Source: Streptomyces sp. 2114.4 (GTDB taxonomy: Bacteria; Actinomycetota; Actinomycetes; Streptomycetales; Streptomycetaceae). From it: DNA of 64,000 nt. A program made the translations under genes and the position numbers. The notes beneath the pieces were generated by a model. It was given only the letters and a program-made list of their open reading frames with translations. It was not told the DNA's origin and ran no database searches. Shown one piece after another: positions 34,783-43,556 of this stretch (positions within the stretch are counted from its first letter, which is position 1; each line of letters opens with the position of its first letter). The stretch is from contig NZ_FYEY01000001.1 in NCBI RefSeq assembly GCF_900187385.1, forward strand, positions 3,906,001-3,970,000. Direction: 5' to 3'.

Positions 34783-35637
34783 ATGCCGCGCAGCCACGCC
34801 CGATCCGAAGCCGCCGGCGATGCCGGCACCCGGACCGTCACCGTTGCCTCTCGTGGGTCCCGTACCGTCCGCCGCCGTACGCTGCGGATCGCCGCGGCCG
34901 GGCTGACCGCCGCCGCCGCGCTCACCCTCACCGCCTGCGGCGGCCAGGACAACCCGCTCAAGACGAGCGCGGCCAAGCCGTTCAACCCGTCGCCCCAGGT
35001 CGCCGCAGCCTCGGCGGGCCAGGGCGAGGAGGCCGGGCAGGGCGGCACCGGGACCGATGGCGGCCGGAGCGAAGGCGGCCGGACGGAGCAGGTTTACGCG
35101 GAGCGCGGCGGCAACGGCACCGGAACGGACGCGGGGACAAAGACCACCGGGACGGGCTCGCGCCGCGCGGCCACGTCCCCCAACGCCTCCGCCCGTGTCT
35201 CCGCCGTCCGGCACACCGCGTGCGATGCCGCGAAGATCCGGATCGTCGCCGAGCGGCTGACCCGGCCGGTCAACCACCTTCTGCTGAAGGCCACCAACAC
35301 CTCCGGTGCCGTCTGCGACCTCTATTACTCCCCCTACCTGCGGTTCGACCAGGCGCAGTCCCCGCTCGCCGAACTGCCCGCCAGCAGGCCGCAGTCCGTG
35401 GTCACCCTCGCCCCCGGCGAGTCCGGCTACGCCGGCGTGCTGACCTCGTCCGCCGACGGATCCGGCGGCAACGGCCGCACCGTGACCTCGCTGACGGTCA
35501 GCCTCCCCGGCCGCGACGGCAAGGGCAGCATCGGCGGCTCGGCGGCGGTGGCGCTCCCCGGCGGCTCGGTGCACCTCGACGACAGCGCGTGGGTGACGTA
35601 CTGGCAGTCGGACGCGAACGACGCAGCCGCCTGGTGA
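34783..35637 (+). CDS. DUF4232 lipoprotein (first of a pair)
   Basis: Encodes 284 residues from the ATG at 34783, preceded by GGGGAGA. A twin-arginine-like basic stretch (TVRRRTLR) precedes the hydrophobic core and lipobox LTAC (about residues 49-52). A disordered Gly/Thr-rich linker follows to about residue 130. The C-terminal ~150 residues form the DUF4232 domain (TRPVNHLLLKATNTSGAVCD, VTLAPGESGYAGVL). It is predicted to be anchored on the outer face of the membrane. DUF4232 proteins are abundant in Streptomyces and have no assigned role. A terminator follows, then a second DUF4232 gene. Confidence 0.85.
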   Translation: MPRSHARSEAAGDAGTRTVTVASRGSRTVRRRTLRIAAAGLTAAAALTLTACGGQDNPLKTSAAKPFNPSPQVAAASAGQGEEAGQGGTGTDGGRSEGGRTEQVYAERGGNGTGTDAGTKTTGTGSRRAATSPNASARVSAVRHTACDAAKIRIVAERLTRPVNHLLLKATNTSGAVCDLYYSPYLRFDQAQSPLAELPASRPQSVVTLAPGESGYAGVLTSSADGSGGNGRTVTSLTVSLPGRDGKGSIGGSAAVALPGGSVHLDDSAWVTYWQSDANDAAAW

Positions 35638-35690
35638 CCCCGGCCCGCTGACCCGGGCCGCGCGACGCGACCGGCGAAGCCCCCTGAACC

Positions 35691-35721
35691 AGGGCGCCCG
35701 CACTCCCCCAGCGGGCGCCCT
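35691..35721. terminator. Stem-loop terminator after the first DUF4232 gene
   Basis: AGGGCGCCCGC (35691-35701) pairs with GCGGGCGCCCT (35711-35721) around a 9-nt loop, followed by GTCTCC. The rest of the 326-bp gap to the next gene shows no coding sequence. Confidence 0.8.
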
Positions 35722-35963
35722 GTCTCCTGCCCGGACGCTCTCCGGTGCCTGCCCCGGGGTGGCCCCGCGCCGCCCCGGGGCTGCTCTTCATCCCCGGCTA
35801 CGGGCCGATCTCCGCTGCGTACGAACCATCTGCCCCGCTTTGCTGCCACATCGGCCACGGCCCCGGCGAACCCACCCTGGCGCATCCGCCGGCAATGGAT
35901 ATCGTGGCCGTGCCATGCCAGACGCGCCTCGCTGATTGCAGCACTCCACTGGGGGAACCACCC

Positions 35964-36632
35964 ATGACCGCACGCCGCTCCCGCAGCCGTTCCGCCGCGT
36001 ACGCCGCACTGGCCCTCGGACTGGCCGGCTCCCTCGCCCTGACCGGCTGCAACAGCCACTCCTCGAAGAAGTCGAAGAAGTCCTCCTTCTCGTCTTCCAA
36101 GACTTCCAAGACCTCCAAGACCAAGAAGCGCAGGATCATCGGCGGGAGTGCGGCCGCGGCCGGCGCAGCGGGGACGGCGTCCCGGCGGGTGCCCGACTGC
36201 TACCCCAGCACGTACAAGGTCACGTTCTCGCAGCAGACCGGTCCGAAGAGCCATGTGGCGGTGAAGTTCAAGAACTCCACCAGCCACGACTGCAAGCTCT
36301 ACAACGCCCCGCTGCTGCGCTTCAACAACGCCAAGTCCCCGCTGCCCCTGCTGCAGGGCACGCCCGGCCACTTCGACGGCACCCGCATCACCGTGCCCGC
36401 CCACGGTTACGCCTACGCGGTCATCCCGACCAACACCGCAGCCACCAAGGGCACCGAGCAGAAGTCGGTGACCATCGACTTCATGGGCATCTCGGCGAGC
36501 TCGGTCACGCACGGTCCGGTCACCGTCAACTTCGCGGAGAAGCGCCTCCACGTCTCCGTCGGCAAGAGCAAGGTCACCAACTGGAGCTCCAGCCTTCACG
36601 GGGCTCAGCTGGCGGGCGGCGTCGGGAACTGA
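35964..36632 (+). CDS. DUF4232 lipoprotein (second of a pair)
   Basis: Encodes 222 residues from the ATG at 35964, preceded by GGGGGAA. The signal peptide ends in lipobox LTGC (about residues 26-29). Next is an unusual Ser/Lys-rich stretch (KKSKKSSFSSSKTSKTSKTK) and then the DUF4232 domain (SHVAVKFKNSTSHDCKLYNA, ITVPAHGYAYAVIPTN). It is a paralogue of the preceding gene product but with a basic instead of Gly/Thr linker. It is likely lipid-anchored outside; its function is unknown. A bidirectional terminator at 36667-36693 follows. Confidence 0.85.
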   Translation: MTARRSRSRSAAYAALALGLAGSLALTGCNSHSSKKSKKSSFSSSKTSKTSKTKKRRIIGGSAAAAGAAGTASRRVPDCYPSTYKVTFSQQTGPKSHVAVKFKNSTSHDCKLYNAPLLRFNNAKSPLPLLQGTPGHFDGTRITVPAHGYAYAVIPTNTAATKGTEQKSVTIDFMGISASSVTHGPVTVNFAEKRLHVSVGKSKVTNWSSSLHGAQLAGGVGN

Positions 36633-36666
36633 TCCGCCGACGCACCGGCCCGCCGGCCTGACCCCG

Positions 36667-36693
36667 TCCCGGGCCCGGCCGACGGGCCCGGGA
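36667..36693. terminator. Bidirectional terminator between convergent genes
   Basis: A perfect 11-bp stem TCCCGGGCCCG/CGGGCCCGGGA (36667-36677 with 36683-36693) with a 5-nt loop, between the second DUF4232 gene and the thioredoxin-NHL gene. Confidence 0.85.
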
Positions 36694-36701
36694 TCCCGCT
36701 C

Positions 36702-38510
36702 CTACCCGGCGTCCAGCCCCGCCAGCACGAGCCCCAGCCGGGCCACCCCGCCCTCGGCGATCTCGACCGGAACGCCCCAGTCCTGCTGGTGCACATGGCA
36801 GGCGGGGTACTCGATGTCCGGGGCGTCGTCGCAGGACGCGGCCATCGCCGAGACATGCAGCACCCCCTCGGTCACCCCGTCCGCGAGCACCAGATCCCGC
36901 GCGAGGTCGGTGCCCGCGCCCGCACCGTCGGCGAGGAGTTCCGGCGGCGTCGCGCTGACCAGCAGCCGCGTCGAGGGGCCGTAACGGGTGTCGAGCTTCT
37001 GACCGGCCGGGGCCTGGAAGACCACCTCCAGGCGCAGCGCGCCCGGGGCGACCTCGGTGGCCGCGCGCTGGGTGCGGTGCGCCACCGAGGCGACGCGGAC
37101 GGCCTCCTCGGGCAGCCGCAGCCGGGTCAGCCGGTGCCGCGCCGACTCCACCACCACGATGTCGTCGTCGACGAGCACCGCTGCGGACGGCTCGCGCAGA
37201 TCCGTCGCCAGTGTCGTCACCTCGCCGGTCGCGGGATCGAAGCGGCGCAGTGCGTGGTTGTAGGTGTCCGCGATGGCGACCGAGCCGTCGGGCAGGGCGG
37301 TCACGCCCAGCGGGTGCTGGAGCAGCGCCTGGTCCGCTGCGCCGTCGCGGTGCCCGAAGTCGAAGAGGCCGGTGCCGACGGCCGTGTTGATGACATAGCC
37401 GTCACCTGGTGCGGAGCGCTCCACCCAGCGGACCGCGCTGGTCTCCGAGTCCGCGATCCACAGCCGGTCACCGGCCGCGGCGAGGCCGGACGGCTGGGCG
37501 AACCATGCCTCCGCGGCCGGGCCGTCCACCAGGCCCTCATTGGTCGTGCCGGCCGCGACCTCGACCGTGCCGGCGGCCGGATCCCAGGTCCACAGCTGAT
37601 GCACCCCGGCCATCGCGATCCACAGCCGGTCCTGCCACCAGGCGAGGTCCCACGGTGAGGAGAGATCCACTTCGCGCGCCGGCCCGGAGGTGGGCGAGCC
37701 CTGCCACCACTGCTTGCCGGTGCCGGCCACGGTCTCCAGCGCACCGGATGCCGGGTCGAAGACGCGGAGGGCGTGGTTCACGGTGTCCGCGACGGCCACC
37801 CGGCCGTCGGGCAGCAGTGCCAGGCCCTGCGGTTCGTTGAAGGAGTCCGGCGTCAGACCGCGCTCGCCGGTGCCGATCCGCCGCAGCACCCGTTCACCGT
37901 CCGCGGCCAGCTCCACCAGCTGGTGCCGGGTGGTGTCCGAGACGAGGAAGCTGCCCCCGGGAAGCCGGACCGCCTTGCCGGGGAAGCGCAGATCGGTGGC
38001 GACCGGCTCCGGCGGTACGTAGGGGCCGTCGCCGCGGCGCAGGGTGCCCTTCGCCGCGTGCTCGGCCTCCAGCTCCTCGACCAGCTTCTCGATGGCGTGC
38101 GCATGGCCCTCGCCGGCGTGCTGGGCGACGACATACCCCTCGGGGTCGATCACCACGAGCGTCGGCCAGGCCCGTACCGCGTACTGCTTCCACGTGGCGA
38201 GCTCCGGGTCGTCGAGGACCGGGTGCTCGACGCCGTAGCGCTCCACGGCGTCCACGACCGCCTGGTGCTCGGCCTCGTGCACGAACTTCGGGGAGTGCAC
38301 GCCGATGATCACGACGGTGTCGCGGTGCCGCTCCTCCAGCTCCCGCAGCTCGTCCAGGACGTGCAGACAATTCACACAGCAAAAAGTCCAGAAATCCAGA
38401 ACGACAATGCGTCCCCGCAGGTCAGAGAGGGTCAGATCCTTGTTACCGGTATTCAGCCAGCCACCCTTGCCGATCAGCTCGGGAGCGCGGACGCGTGCAC
38501 GTGAAGCCAT
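36702..38510 (-). CDS. Thioredoxin-like/NHL-repeat protein
   Basis: Encodes 602 residues from the ATG at 38510. Residues ~1-165 are a TlpA/thioredoxin-like fold with WTFCCVNCLH (Cys45-x-x-Cys48 as redox pair) and VRAWPTLVVIDPEGY. The remainder consists of NHL beta-propeller repeats, e.g. NEPQGLALLPDGRVAVADTV, HPLGVTALPDGSVAIADTYN. This is the bacterial counterpart of the NHLRC2 architecture. There is no signal peptide, so a cytosolic redox-related role is inferred. It is divergent from a LURP-one-like gene. A 10-bp direct repeat GTGCACATTC overlaps the shared promoter region. Confidence 0.9.
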   Translation of the reverse strand: MASRARVRAPELIGKGGWLNTGNKDLTLSDLRGRIVVLDFWTFCCVNCLHVLDELRELEERHRDTVVIIGVHSPKFVHEAEHQAVVDAVERYGVEHPVLDDPELATWKQYAVRAWPTLVVIDPEGYVVAQHAGEGHAHAIEKLVEELEAEHAAKGTLRRGDGPYVPPEPVATDLRFPGKAVRLPGGSFLVSDTTRHQLVELAADGERVLRRIGTGERGLTPDSFNEPQGLALLPDGRVAVADTVNHALRVFDPASGALETVAGTGKQWWQGSPTSGPAREVDLSSPWDLAWWQDRLWIAMAGVHQLWTWDPAAGTVEVAAGTTNEGLVDGPAAEAWFAQPSGLAAAGDRLWIADSETSAVRWVERSAPGDGYVINTAVGTGLFDFGHRDGAADQALLQHPLGVTALPDGSVAIADTYNHALRRFDPATGEVTTLATDLREPSAAVLVDDDIVVVESARHRLTRLRLPEEAVRVASVAHRTQRAATEVAPGALRLEVVFQAPAGQKLDTRYGPSTRLLVSATPPELLADGAGAGTDLARDLVLADGVTEGVLHVSAMAASCDDAPDIEYPACHVHQQDWGVPVEIAEGGVARLGLVLAGLDAG

Positions 38511-38546
38511 GTGCACATTCAACGTCACTCCGGTGCGTGCACATTC
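38511..38546. promoter_or_regulatory. Direct repeat GTGCACATTC in a divergent promoter region
   Basis: GTGCACATTC occurs at 38511-38520 and 38537-38546, 26 bases apart; each contains the palindrome GTGCAC. The whole gap between the two divergent start codons is only 64 bases, so a regulator here would affect both genes. Confidence 0.4.
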
Positions 38547-38574
38547 CGCAGGTCCCCGCGGGAACACGTCAGCC

Positions 38575-39105
38575 ATGCAGCAATCCCCCGGGGGGTCACC
38601 CCGGCACTCAGGCAAGTACCTGGTGCGCGACCGCATCTTCGGCATCGGCGACGACTACTGGATCGACGACGAGCACGGGCGGCACGCCTTCCTCGTGGAC
38701 GGGAAGGCGCTGCGGCTGCGGGAGACCTTCGAGCTGAAGAACACCGAGCGGCGGGTGCTGATCACCATCCGCAAGAAGATGCTCAGCCTGCGCGACACCA
38801 TGACCATCGAGCGGGATGACCAGCCGCTGGCCACGATCAAGCGCAAGCGGCTCTCGCTGCTGCGCAACCACTACCGCGTGGCGCTGGTGGACGGCACCGA
38901 GCTGGATGTCAGCGGAAAGATCCTGGACCGGGAGTTCGCGATCGAGTACGACGGCGAACTGCTGGCGGAGATCTCGCGCCGCTGGCTGACCGTGCGCGAC
39001 ACCTATGCCGTCAATGTCGTACGGGACGACGCGGATCCGCCGCTGCTGATCGCCATCGCGGTGTGTGTGGTCCGGCTGGCGGAGCGGGAGCGCGGAGACG
39101 ACTGA
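38575..39105 (+). CDS. LURP-one-related family protein
   Basis: Encodes 176 residues from the ATG at 38575. It consists of short beta-strand segments: KYLVRDRIFGIGDDYWIDDE, AFLVDGKALRLRETFELKNT, RRVLITIRKKMLSLRDTMTI and REFAIEYDGELLAEISRRWL. This is the tubby-like LURP-one/DUF567 fold. Homologues (YxjI) bind lipids or act in unknown ways. The C-terminus has a short hydrophobic stretch. It is divergent from the thioredoxin-NHL gene. Confidence 0.88.
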   Translation: MQQSPGGSPRHSGKYLVRDRIFGIGDDYWIDDEHGRHAFLVDGKALRLRETFELKNTERRVLITIRKKMLSLRDTMTIERDDQPLATIKRKRLSLLRNHYRVALVDGTELDVSGKILDREFAIEYDGELLAEISRRWLTVRDTYAVNVVRDDADPPLLIAIAVCVVRLAERERGDD

Positions 39106-39251
39106 GGAGCGGGCTTCCCGGCCGTACGGCCCTCTGCGGCCCCGCAACATCGGCCTACGATGGTCACCCGAAAGCACTGCCGGGGTGCCCGTGCGCAGCG
39201 TAACTTAACTGCACAGACAGCAGCCCGCGTACGAACCGTCCGAGGGGTCCC

Positions 39252-40076
39252 GTGACCGTCCATCCCAGCCTTCAATCCTCCATCGATGCCTGGACTCACT
39301 CCATAGAAGCGATAACCGAGCTGGTCACTCCGCTCGTCGAAGGCGAGTGGAACGGGGCGACGGGCCTGCCAGGATGGTCCGTTCGCGATGTGGTCTCCCA
39401 TGTCATCGGCCTGGAATGCGAAATGCTGGGTGACCCGCGGCCGATCCATACGCTGCCGCGCGATCTCTACCACGTACGCAGCGAGTCGGCGCGACGCATG
39501 GAGGTGCAGGTCGACGTCCGCCGGCACCACACCGCGCCGGAGATGCTGAGCGAACTCGAATACACCGTCATCCGCCGCTCACGGCAGCTGCGCAACGAGT
39601 CCCGGCAGCCGGACGCCGTGGTGCGCAGCCCGCTCGGTGAGGACCGTACGCTGGAATTCGTGCTGCAGCAGCGGGCGTTCGATGTCTGGGTCCATGAGCA
39701 GGACCTCCGCCGGGCCCTCAAGAAGCCCGGCAATCTCGACTCCCCCGGCGCGCAGGTGACCCGCGATCTGCTGGTGAAGGCGCTGCCCGGCATCGTGGCC
39801 AAGAGGGCCCAGGCGCCCGCCGCTTCGGCGGTGGTCTTCGATGTCAGCGGGCCGCTGGAATTCCTGCGCACGGTCCGCCTCGACGCCGAGGGCAATGCCA
39901 CGATCGACGGCAGTGTCTCGCTCGGCCCGACCGTGACGCTCGCCCTGGACTGGGACACCTTCCACCAGCTGGCCTGCGGCCGGGTCCGCCCGGCGGCCGT
40001 CGCCGAACAGATCAAGATCGACGGCGATGAGGAGCTGGCCCAGGCGATCCTGGGCAACTTCGCCATCACGCCGTAG
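39252..40076 (+). CDS. Maleylpyruvate isomerase-like mycothiol-dependent family protein (MDMPI fold)
   Basis: Encodes 274 residues from the GTG at 39252. The N-terminal DinB/MDMPI four-helix domain reads LPGWSVRDVVSHVIGLECEM, where the His is a metal ligand; a second His lies in QRAFDVWVHEQDLRRAL. The C-terminal ~95 residues (VVFDVSGPLEFLRTVRLDAE, RPAAVAEQIKIDGDEELAQA) are the MDMPI_C/SCP2-like domain. Members include mycothiol-dependent maleylpyruvate isomerase and many uncharacterised actinobacterial enzymes. The specific reaction is unknown. Confidence 0.85.
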   Translation: MTVHPSLQSSIDAWTHSIEAITELVTPLVEGEWNGATGLPGWSVRDVVSHVIGLECEMLGDPRPIHTLPRDLYHVRSESARRMEVQVDVRRHHTAPEMLSELEYTVIRRSRQLRNESRQPDAVVRSPLGEDRTLEFVLQQRAFDVWVHEQDLRRALKKPGNLDSPGAQVTRDLLVKALPGIVAKRAQAPAASAVVFDVSGPLEFLRTVRLDAEGNATIDGSVSLGPTVTLALDWDTFHQLACGRVRPAAVAEQIKIDGDEELAQAILGNFAITP

Positions 40077-40157
40077 CGGGGCGGGGCCGGTGGGGGGGGA
40101 CCCCACTCGATGCCCTGACCGTCGGCCGGCCACGAGCAGTTGGCCCCGGAGTGAGCC

Positions 40158-40171
40158 GTTTCACGTGAAAC
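40158..40171. other. parS site 4 (first of a close pair)
   Basis: A perfect GTTTCACGTGAAAC, 24 bases (start to start) from site 5, in the convergent gap between the MDMPI-fold gene and the MFS gene. Confidence 0.92.
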
Positions 40172-40181
40172 AGCCCTGTCC

Positions 40182-40195
40182 GTTTCACGTGAAAC
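40182..40195. other. parS site 5 (second of a close pair)
   Basis: A perfect GTTTCACGTGAAAC; only 10 bases separate it from site 4. Confidence 0.92.
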
Positions 40196-40227
40196 GGACC
40201 GGCCGCCGACCGACCGGCCTGCAGGCC

Positions 40228-41583
40228 TCATGCGGGCACGTGGACCGCTTCCACCCGGCTGACCACCAGCCGTTCGCGCTCGCGCCGTGCCGCGCGCCGC
40301 CGCAGCCGCAGGATCTGGGAGACCCCGGTCGCTTCCAGGACGAAGATCGAGGCAAAGGCGATCCGGTAGTTGTCGCCGGTCGCGTCCAGCAGGACGCCGA
40401 TGGCGAGCAGCGTCGTCATCGAGGCCGTGAAGCCGCCCATGTTGACGATGCCCGAGGCGGTGCCCTGACGCTCCGGGGGGTTGGCGGGCCGCGCGAAGTC
40501 GAAGCCGATCATCGAGGCGGGGCCACAGGCGCCCATCACCGCACAGAGCACGATCAGCAGCCCCATCGGCGCATGGTCGGCCGGCCAGCACAGGACCGTC
40601 GCCCACATCAGAGCCGTGGCGCCGGCGGTGCCCAGTGCCAGTGGCATGCGGGCGGCGTGATGGCGGGCGATGACCTGGCCGTAGATCAGGCCCACCGCCA
40701 TGTTGGAGAGCACCACGAGGGTGAGCAGTTCACCGGCGGTGCCACGCGACAGGCCCTGCGCCTCGACGAGGAACGGCAGCCCCCAGAGCAGCAGGAACAC
40801 CATGGCGGGGAACTGGGTGGTGAAGTGCACCCACATGCCCAGCCGGGTGCCGGGCTCCCGCCAGGCGTCCATGATCTGCCGGCGCACGAACCCCGTGCCG
40901 GTGTGCTCGGCGGATGCGGGCGGCGGCTCGAAGCCCTTGGGGTGGTCCGAGAGGAAGAGCAGCAGCACGATCAGCACGACGATGCCGCCGACGGCGCTGG
41001 AGGCGAAGGTCGGGGTCCAGCCGAAGCTGTGCAGGAACCGGGCGAGGATGAGGGTGGAGATCAGATTGCCCGCCATCCCCACGAGCGCGGCGATCTGGGC
41101 GATCATCGGGCCGCGGCGGGCCGGGAACCACCGCGAGCCCAGCCGCAGCACGCTGATGAAGGTCATCGCGTCCCCGCAGCCGAGCAGCGCACGGGAGCCG
41201 AGCGCCATGGCGTACGACGAGGAGAGCGCAAAGCCGAACTGGCCGACGGTGTAGAGCACCACGCCGAGGGTCAGTACCTTCTTGGCACCGAGCCGGTCGA
41301 CCATCAGACCCACGGGAATCTGCATCCCCGCGTACACCAGTAGCTGAAGGATGGAGAACGTCGACAGCGCCGAGGCGTTGATGTGGAAGCGCTCGGCGGC
41401 GTCCAGGCCCGCCACGCCGAGGCTGGTGCGGTAGGTGATCGCGACGAAGTAGACCGCGACGCCGATGCCCCAGACGGCCATGGCCTTACGGCCGCCGGGC
41501 GGGTCGGCGGGCAGCAGCCGGGCGGAGCAGCCGCGTATACCGGAGTTGCCGGGGCTGCCGGAGCTTTCGGAACCACCGCTCAT
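40228..41583 (-). CDS. MFS transporter (ACS/NarK-like)
   Basis: Encodes 451 residues from the ATG at 41583; ATGA overlaps the stop of the upstream GntR gene, so the two are coupled. About 12 helices are expected. GLMVDRLGAKKVL is motif A between helices 2 and 3, and SRALLGCGDAMTFISVLRLG with RWFPARRGPM resembles the anion:cation symporter/nitrate-nitrite porter group. The substrate is unknown; genes under a FadR-type GntR regulator often import sugar acids or other organic acids. Confidence 0.87.
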   Translation of the reverse strand: MSGGSESSGSPGNSGIRGCSARLLPADPPGGRKAMAVWGIGVAVYFVAITYRTSLGVAGLDAAERFHINASALSTFSILQLLVYAGMQIPVGLMVDRLGAKKVLTLGVVLYTVGQFGFALSSSYAMALGSRALLGCGDAMTFISVLRLGSRWFPARRGPMIAQIAALVGMAGNLISTLILARFLHSFGWTPTFASSAVGGIVVLIVLLLFLSDHPKGFEPPPASAEHTGTGFVRRQIMDAWREPGTRLGMWVHFTTQFPAMVFLLLWGLPFLVEAQGLSRGTAGELLTLVVLSNMAVGLIYGQVIARHHAARMPLALGTAGATALMWATVLCWPADHAPMGLLIVLCAVMGACGPASMIGFDFARPANPPERQGTASGIVNMGGFTASMTTLLAIGVLLDATGDNYRIAFASIFVLEATGVSQILRLRRRAARRERERLVVSRVEAVHVPA

Positions 41584-42263
41584 CGCACGTCCCCCTGCGC
41601 GAGGTGACGGACCCAGCTGACGTGCCGCTGCACGGCATCGGTCGCGGCGTCCGCATCCCCTGCGCGCAGGGCCTCGAGGATCTCCGCATGCTCGGTGATG
41701 TTCTTGGCGATCCGGTCGGGGTGGGCATGCATCACGGCTACGCCCATCCGCAACTGGCGGTCGCGCAGCTGCTCGTAGAGCCGGTCCAGGATCTGATTGC
41801 CGGCGCTACGCACGATGGCGGCATGGAAGGCGCGGTCGGTGACGGAGACGGCAGCCAGATCACCGGCCGCGGCCTGCTCCCGCATCGTCTCCAGCAGCTC
41901 GGTCAGCTCGCCGGCCAGCGTCTCGCTCACGGGCACCGCCTTGGCCGCGGCGTGCTTCTCCACCAGCAGCCGGGTCTCGACGACATCGGCGATCTCCTGC
42001 GCGGAGACCGGCAGCACCAGCGCGCCCTTCTTCGGGTAGAGCTTGATCAGCCCCTCGACCTCCAGCCGCAGCAGCGCCTCCCGCACCGGCGTCCGTGACA
42101 CCCCCACCGCGTCGGCCAGCTCCCCCTCGGTGAGCAGCATCCCGCCCTCGTAGCGGCGATCCAGGACGGCGTCCTTGATGTGTGCATAGACCCGCTCGGC
42201 GGCGGGCGGCTGCTTGGCGGCGGACTCTCTGGCAGGAGCGGTGGGCGTGGAGGCAGAGGGCAT
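41580..42263 (-). CDS. GntR family regulator, FadR/FCD subfamily
   Basis: Encodes 227 residues from the ATG at 42263. The N-terminal winged helix has RVYAHIKDAVLDRRYEGGML and ELADAVGVSRTPVREALLRL, the classic GntR signature. The C-terminal helical FCD domain (VVETRLLVEKHAAAKAV, DRAFHAAIVRSAGNQILDRL, ITEHAEILEALRAGD) carries the His/Asp ligands that bind metal and an organic acid effector. It very likely regulates its own operon with the MFS gene; a candidate operator ATAC-N5-GTAT lies 14 bases upstream. Confidence 0.92.
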   Translation of the reverse strand: MPSASTPTAPARESAAKQPPAAERVYAHIKDAVLDRRYEGGMLLTEGELADAVGVSRTPVREALLRLEVEGLIKLYPKKGALVLPVSAQEIADVVETRLLVEKHAAAKAVPVSETLAGELTELLETMREQAAAGDLAAVSVTDRAFHAAIVRSAGNQILDRLYEQLRDRQLRMGVAVMHAHPDRIAKNITEHAEILEALRAGDADAATDAVQRHVSWVRHLAQGDVR

Positions 42264-42276
42264 GCACACAGGATAG

Positions 42277-42289
42277 ATACAACAGGTAT
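42277..42289. promoter_or_regulatory. Candidate GntR operator ATAC-N5-GTAT
   Basis: ATAC AACAG GTAT lies just upstream of the GntR start codon in an AT-richer stretch. FadR-type regulators bind short TNGTNNNACNA-like palindromes with this kind of symmetry. Autoregulation is inferred. Confidence 0.45.
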
Positions 42290-42475
42290 GCGTCCGGTAC
42301 TTCATTCCGCGATGCGGACAGGAGCGGGGTGGGGGGAGGTGGCGTGGGGGGTGAGGCGGGGCCAGGGGTCCTGGTGGGACGCTGGGAGTCGCGGCTGCCG
42401 CGGAGGGACGGCCGGGCGGCGGGCCCCCGGCCCCGGCCACCCCGGCCCGACCGCCGCCCCCCGGCCGCCGCGCCC

Positions 42476-43348
42476 TCAGCCCGGCATCCGCCCCTGGGCG
42501 ATCAGCCGGTTCACCACCTGCGAATGGGCGGGGGCACAGCGCTCACGCGCCTCCTGGCGGTCGAACCAGGCGAACTCGGCAATCTCCCGGCCGGGGACCG
42601 GTGTGATGTCCTGGGGCCCGCCGGTGAAGCAGGTCATCCGCAGCCGGCGCCCGTTCTTGCCGTGGGCCACGTCATGGATGACAAACGCCTCCGAAAGGTC
42701 CTCCACCGGCACCAGCAGGCCGAGCTCTTCGCTGAGCTCACGCGACAAGGCCTCCCGCGCCGTCTCCCCGGGCTCGTACTTGCCACCGGGGAGATAGAAC
42801 GTGTCATTCCCCCGCGTCCGTACGCTCAGCAGCCGCCCGTCGCGCACATGCAGCCAGCCCACCGACTTCAGCGGCGCGGCCCGCTCCAGGGCGATCACCG
42901 GATGGCCGGTCTCCTCGTCCGTCCGCCGCCCCCGCTCCGTGAAGCCCAGACGCGCGAAGAAGCGCCGGGCCGTGCCGTTCCCCTCGAAGACCTCCAGGGT
43001 CAGCGCACCGTGCAGCGACGCCGCATGCTCCACCAACTCCCGCCCGATACCGGCCCCTTGGGCCTCCGGCGCCACAACGAGCCCCCCGACACCGGCCCCG
43101 GGACCGTCCCCGCTTCCGTCCCCGTCCCCGCCGGGCAGCATTCCGAGCAGCCCGACGACGCTGCCCTCACGCTCAGCTACCCAGTTCTCCGTCCGGACGA
43201 GGTCCACCTCACGGAGGATCCGGGCCTGTTCGCCCCGGTCCTCCCCGTCGAGAAAGGGATGCGCCTTCTGCACGGCCCGGGACCACAGATCGGTGACCAC
43301 GTCCTGGTCGGATGCCCGGTAGCGCCGGATGATCATTTCGCTGCTCAT
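42476..43348 (-). CDS. GNAT acetyltransferase - Nudix hydrolase fusion
   Basis: Encodes 290 residues from the ATG at 43348. Residues ~1-150 are GNAT-like (MIIRRYRASDQDVVTDLW; GGLVVAPEAQGAGIGRELV with the Q/RxxGxG/A acetyl-CoA loop; FFARLGF). Residues ~160-285 are Nudix: the box GKYEPGETAREALSRELSEE continues with LGL and fits GX5EX7REUXEEXGU fully. The Gly/Asp-rich insertion in the GNAT half (GGDGDGSGDGPGAG) is probably a loop. Both active sites look intact. Two enzymes on one chain suggest a shared nucleotide- or CoA-linked substrate; none can be named. Confidence 0.88.
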   Translation of the reverse strand: MSSEMIIRRYRASDQDVVTDLWSRAVQKAHPFLDGEDRGEQARILREVDLVRTENWVAEREGSVVGLLGMLPGGDGDGSGDGPGAGVGGLVVAPEAQGAGIGRELVEHAASLHGALTLEVFEGNGTARRFFARLGFTERGRRTDEETGHPVIALERAAPLKSVGWLHVRDGRLLSVRTRGNDTFYLPGGKYEPGETAREALSRELSEELGLLVPVEDLSEAFVIHDVAHGKNGRRLRMTCFTGGPQDITPVPGREIAEFAWFDRQEARERCAPAHSQVVNRLIAQGRMPG

Positions 43349-43556
43349 TCCGCCGACCGTAGGCAGCCCGGCCGACGGCCGCAAACCCTTTCCCGCAACG
43401 GGCCCGCCGTCTGCCGAAAGAGGTACCGGAGAGCGATGCCGGGTCCGCCTCAAGTCTGACAAGAGTCCATACCTGCCGCGTACGGTCCGGCACGGATTCC
43501 GTGGGTGAATAGAGGCAGGGAGTCGGGGAGGCTCCCACACCCAAGGGGAGTTGACC

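Noticed and set aside
32380..35703. A 1,107-codon open frame on the - strand
   Set aside because: It runs antisense through the SARP regulator and the first DUF4232 gene, has no recognisable domain, and lacks a ribosome site.
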